Positions 62,218-64,000 of a DNA stretch of 64,000 nucleotides are shown piece after piece. The number at the start of each line of letters is the position of its first letter. The first letter of the stretch is position 1. The position numbers and the translations under genes were made by a program. A model generated the notes under the pieces. The model had not been told where the DNA came from and did no database searches. It saw nothing but the letters and a program-made list of their open reading frames with translations. This DNA is from Tissierellales bacterium (lineage in GTDB: Bacteria > Bacillota > Clostridia > Tissierellales > Sedimentibacteraceae), in the NCBI GenBank assembly GCA_018433765.1, contig JAHDQO010000001.1, positions 434,001-498,000 on the forward strand, read 5' to 3'.

Positions 62218-64000
62218 ATGATAAAAAAAGTAGTTTTGACAATTATGTTGCTTATGGCAGCTATTACAAGTTTAGTATTTGCAACAAAATATTTTAGTAA
62301 TACTGAAGAAGAAGGAATTGAGTTAAAAAGTGCGGTTGTTTACAACAGTGAATGTACTGATATTCCAGCGGCTTATTCTCATTTAGAACAATCTTTAGTA
62401 GTAAATTTAAAGGTAGAACTTATTGATGTGGCAGATTACAGAGGGTTTGACGAAAACGGAGAAAAGGATAAAAAGTTATATGAATATTTGAAGGAATTTG
62501 ATATTCTATACCCTGACTCAAGTATAATGAAATACGCTCAATCAAAAAAATTAGCACAGGATATTGAAGAATTTGTACGAAATGGCGGTAGTGTATTTCT
62601 ATCAAATGAATTCTGGAACTTTTTTAATACAGATTTTATAGGTGCAGGAGAATTTATAAAGCTAGAAGGTATTCAAGGAGAATTTAAGTTTCCGGAAGTT
62701 ACTGAAGATTTAAAGCCACTTCAGGAATTGGTGGAAGATTTTACATCTCTTTATAACAAGTATAAGGATAAAAAGGAGTTAGCGGCTAAAGATTATGGTT
62801 ATGGTATTAAAGGAGGAACAGCTAAACCTTTAGTAGTTTTAAATGAAACTGCACTTTATACCATAAATCAGGTAGGTGAAGGATATGTATATTTTACAAA
62901 TCCAGTTTTACCCAATGAATTTAATATTAACAGTTTAGATATGCAACCCAAAAAGGAAGGACAGAAGTATTTTTCAAACACTACAGCAGCTTGCAATCAA
63001 ATGATAAGAAGTGCATTTGCAGCTTTTATATCAAAGGACAAATATGGATTTTCTGTAGAAAGAACTTTTGGATGCTATGGGCGTCCTTCAATCATGTGGC
63101 AGTTGCATTATGAGGAACAGTCTGGTATACGGGAAAATTCAGCAGTGATTATGTCGGAACTTTGCAAAAAGTTTTTAGAAATTCCTTCTTTTTCAATAAT
63201 AAGGAACACTTATTATTGGTTTACTCGATATGAGACGGTAACTTATCTATTGGCAGACAATAGTGATGGAAACGATAAAAATTATACTTATGCTATGGAC
63301 GAACGTGAAAATGCTTATTCTTCAGGAATACATATAGCATCTGGAAATGAGTGGTTTCAATTAGGAAAGGTAGAAAATGCAGGAAGCTACTTTAAAGACA
63401 GACCCGAGTTTTGTAAAAGAGCATATCCGTGTGTATTTAAGAATCCAAATAGTGGATATGTAGATTTAATCTGTGGTGCTGATGATGGTTATTTTTACTA
63501 TTTTGCTGGGCTTGGTTTTGGAGAAAATTATGAGACAGAAAAAAAGGTAATACTTAAGAACAGAGATGGTAATAAACTTTCAGTAGGAGAAGGTTCAGCA
63601 CCTGTACTTTTGGATATAGACGGAGACAATATTGAAGATATTATTTCCGGTAGTGCAAGTGGCGAAGTTTATTGTTTTAGAGGACTTGGAAATTGGTGCT
63701 TTGATAATCCTGAGAAGATCTTGGACAAACCATTTGACGGACAATGTTTCCCTCAAATTGGGTATATAAATGAAGATGGTATACCTGATTTGGTAGTAGG
63801 AGGTAACAGCAGCAATGTAAAATTTTATTTCGGACAAAAAACAAATAAAACATTGACATTTGTACCAACTAAAAATCTTTATATTTCTGGAATGGATGAA
63901 ATAAAAGGTAGTTGGTGTGCTCCTGCTCTTGTTGATTTTAATAATGATAAAGAGATGGATTTGGTTATAGGTACAGTAGATGGATATATTGCACGTTTCC
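62218..64000 (+). CDS. Secreted FG-GAP/VCBS repeat protein (partial)
   Basis: The frame is open to the window end (594 codons). A signal peptide (MIKKVVLTIMLLMAAITSLV) is followed by a ~170-residue region with SGGSVFLSN-like motif (EFVRNGGSVFLSNEFWNFF), then from ~400 several FG-GAP blades: PCVFKNPNSGYVDLICGADD, APVLLDIDGDNIEDIISGSA and APALVDFNNDKEMDLVIGTV. These are calcium-binding integrin-like propeller repeats. Third gene of the kinase-HTH cluster; a partner or ligand of the lectin receptor is plausible. Confidence 0.7.
   Translation, partial: MIKKVVLTIMLLMAAITSLVFATKYFSNTEEEGIELKSAVVYNSECTDIPAAYSHLEQSLVVNLKVELIDVADYRGFDENGEKDKKLYEYLKEFDILYPDSSIMKYAQSKKLAQDIEEFVRNGGSVFLSNEFWNFFNTDFIGAGEFIKLEGIQGEFKFPEVTEDLKPLQELVEDFTSLYNKYKDKKELAAKDYGYGIKGGTAKPLVVLNETALYTINQVGEGYVYFTNPVLPNEFNINSLDMQPKKEGQKYFSNTTAACNQMIRSAFAAFISKDKYGFSVERTFGCYGRPSIMWQLHYEEQSGIRENSAVIMSELCKKFLEIPSFSIIRNTYYWFTRYETVTYLLADNSDGNDKNYTYAMDERENAYSSGIHIASGNEWFQLGKVENAGSYFKDRPEFCKRAYPCVFKNPNSGYVDLICGADDGYFYYFAGLGFGENYETEKKVILKNRDGNKLSVGEGSAPVLLDIDGDNIEDIISGSASGEVYCFRGLGNWCFDNPEKILDKPFDGQCFPQIGYINEDGIPDLVVGGNSSNVKFYFGQKTNKTLTFVPTKNLYISGMDEIKGSWCAPALVDFNNDKEMDLVIGTVDGYIARF

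Overview
The window is AT-rich Firmicutes DNA, most likely from Clostridia. Supporting signs are purine-rich Shine-Dalgarno sequences, frequent TTG/GTG starts, lipoboxes, and BlaI, PadR, ABC-F and bacitracin-type ABC/two-component families. No rRNA, CRISPR array, integrase or transposase was found. Most of the window reads as accessory DNA: conjugation/Tad genes, defence modules, decayed genes and resistance-type loci.

Bases 1-16.4 kb hold a hybrid secretion element. It combines Tad/type II pilus genes (CpaF end, TadB, a frameshifted TadC, two pseudopilin-like proteins, a CpaE/TadZ-like ATPase) with type IV secretion genes (a small PrgI/VirB3-VirB4-type membrane protein and a VirB4 ATPase). 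A two-gene cassette (GHKL/Hsp90-like ATPase, then an AlbA_2-TIR protein) sits inside the Tad operon. At 10.84-11.09 kb two halves of a tRNA-like RNA lie in reversed order.

Bases 17.0-29.2 kb form a defence island: an OLD-family nuclease plus UvrD helicase (Gabija-like), then a metallophosphoesterase-Hsp90 fusion plus a nuclease-STAND NTPase. The two pairs are bracketed and separated by three copies of a ~54-bp directly repeated hairpin. Its stem bases vary but stay mostly paired, so the copies look like module boundaries.

Bases 29.2-41.6 kb are a mosaic: GNAT and helicase fragments, an ImmA/ImmR-like pair with a clear operator, a sigma-like gene, a ~420-nt strongly structured candidate ncRNA, a BlaI gene with truncated blaR1, a WYL regulator, hydrolase, acetyltransferases, small DNA-binding proteins and a lipoprotein cyclophilin. 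Bases 41.7-45.9 kb look like an ordinary operon: a LytS-type sensor, a REC-winged-helix regulator, an NhaC antiporter and a small membrane protein.

Bases 46-59.2 kb carry an XRE regulator with operator, a gene needing a +1 frameshift, an HsdS remnant, an AraC-methyltransferase fusion, an ABC-F gene behind a complete leader-peptide attenuator, a lipoprotein with an MFS remnant, a bacitracin/lantibiotic-type ABC transporter with its two-component system, and a TetR-controlled ABC exporter. Bases 59.3-64 kb hold a receptor-like Ser/Thr kinase with a C-type lectin ectodomain, an XRE-like regulator and a secreted FG-GAP protein (cut by the window end), preceded by the collapsed remains of an earlier copy of the same three genes.
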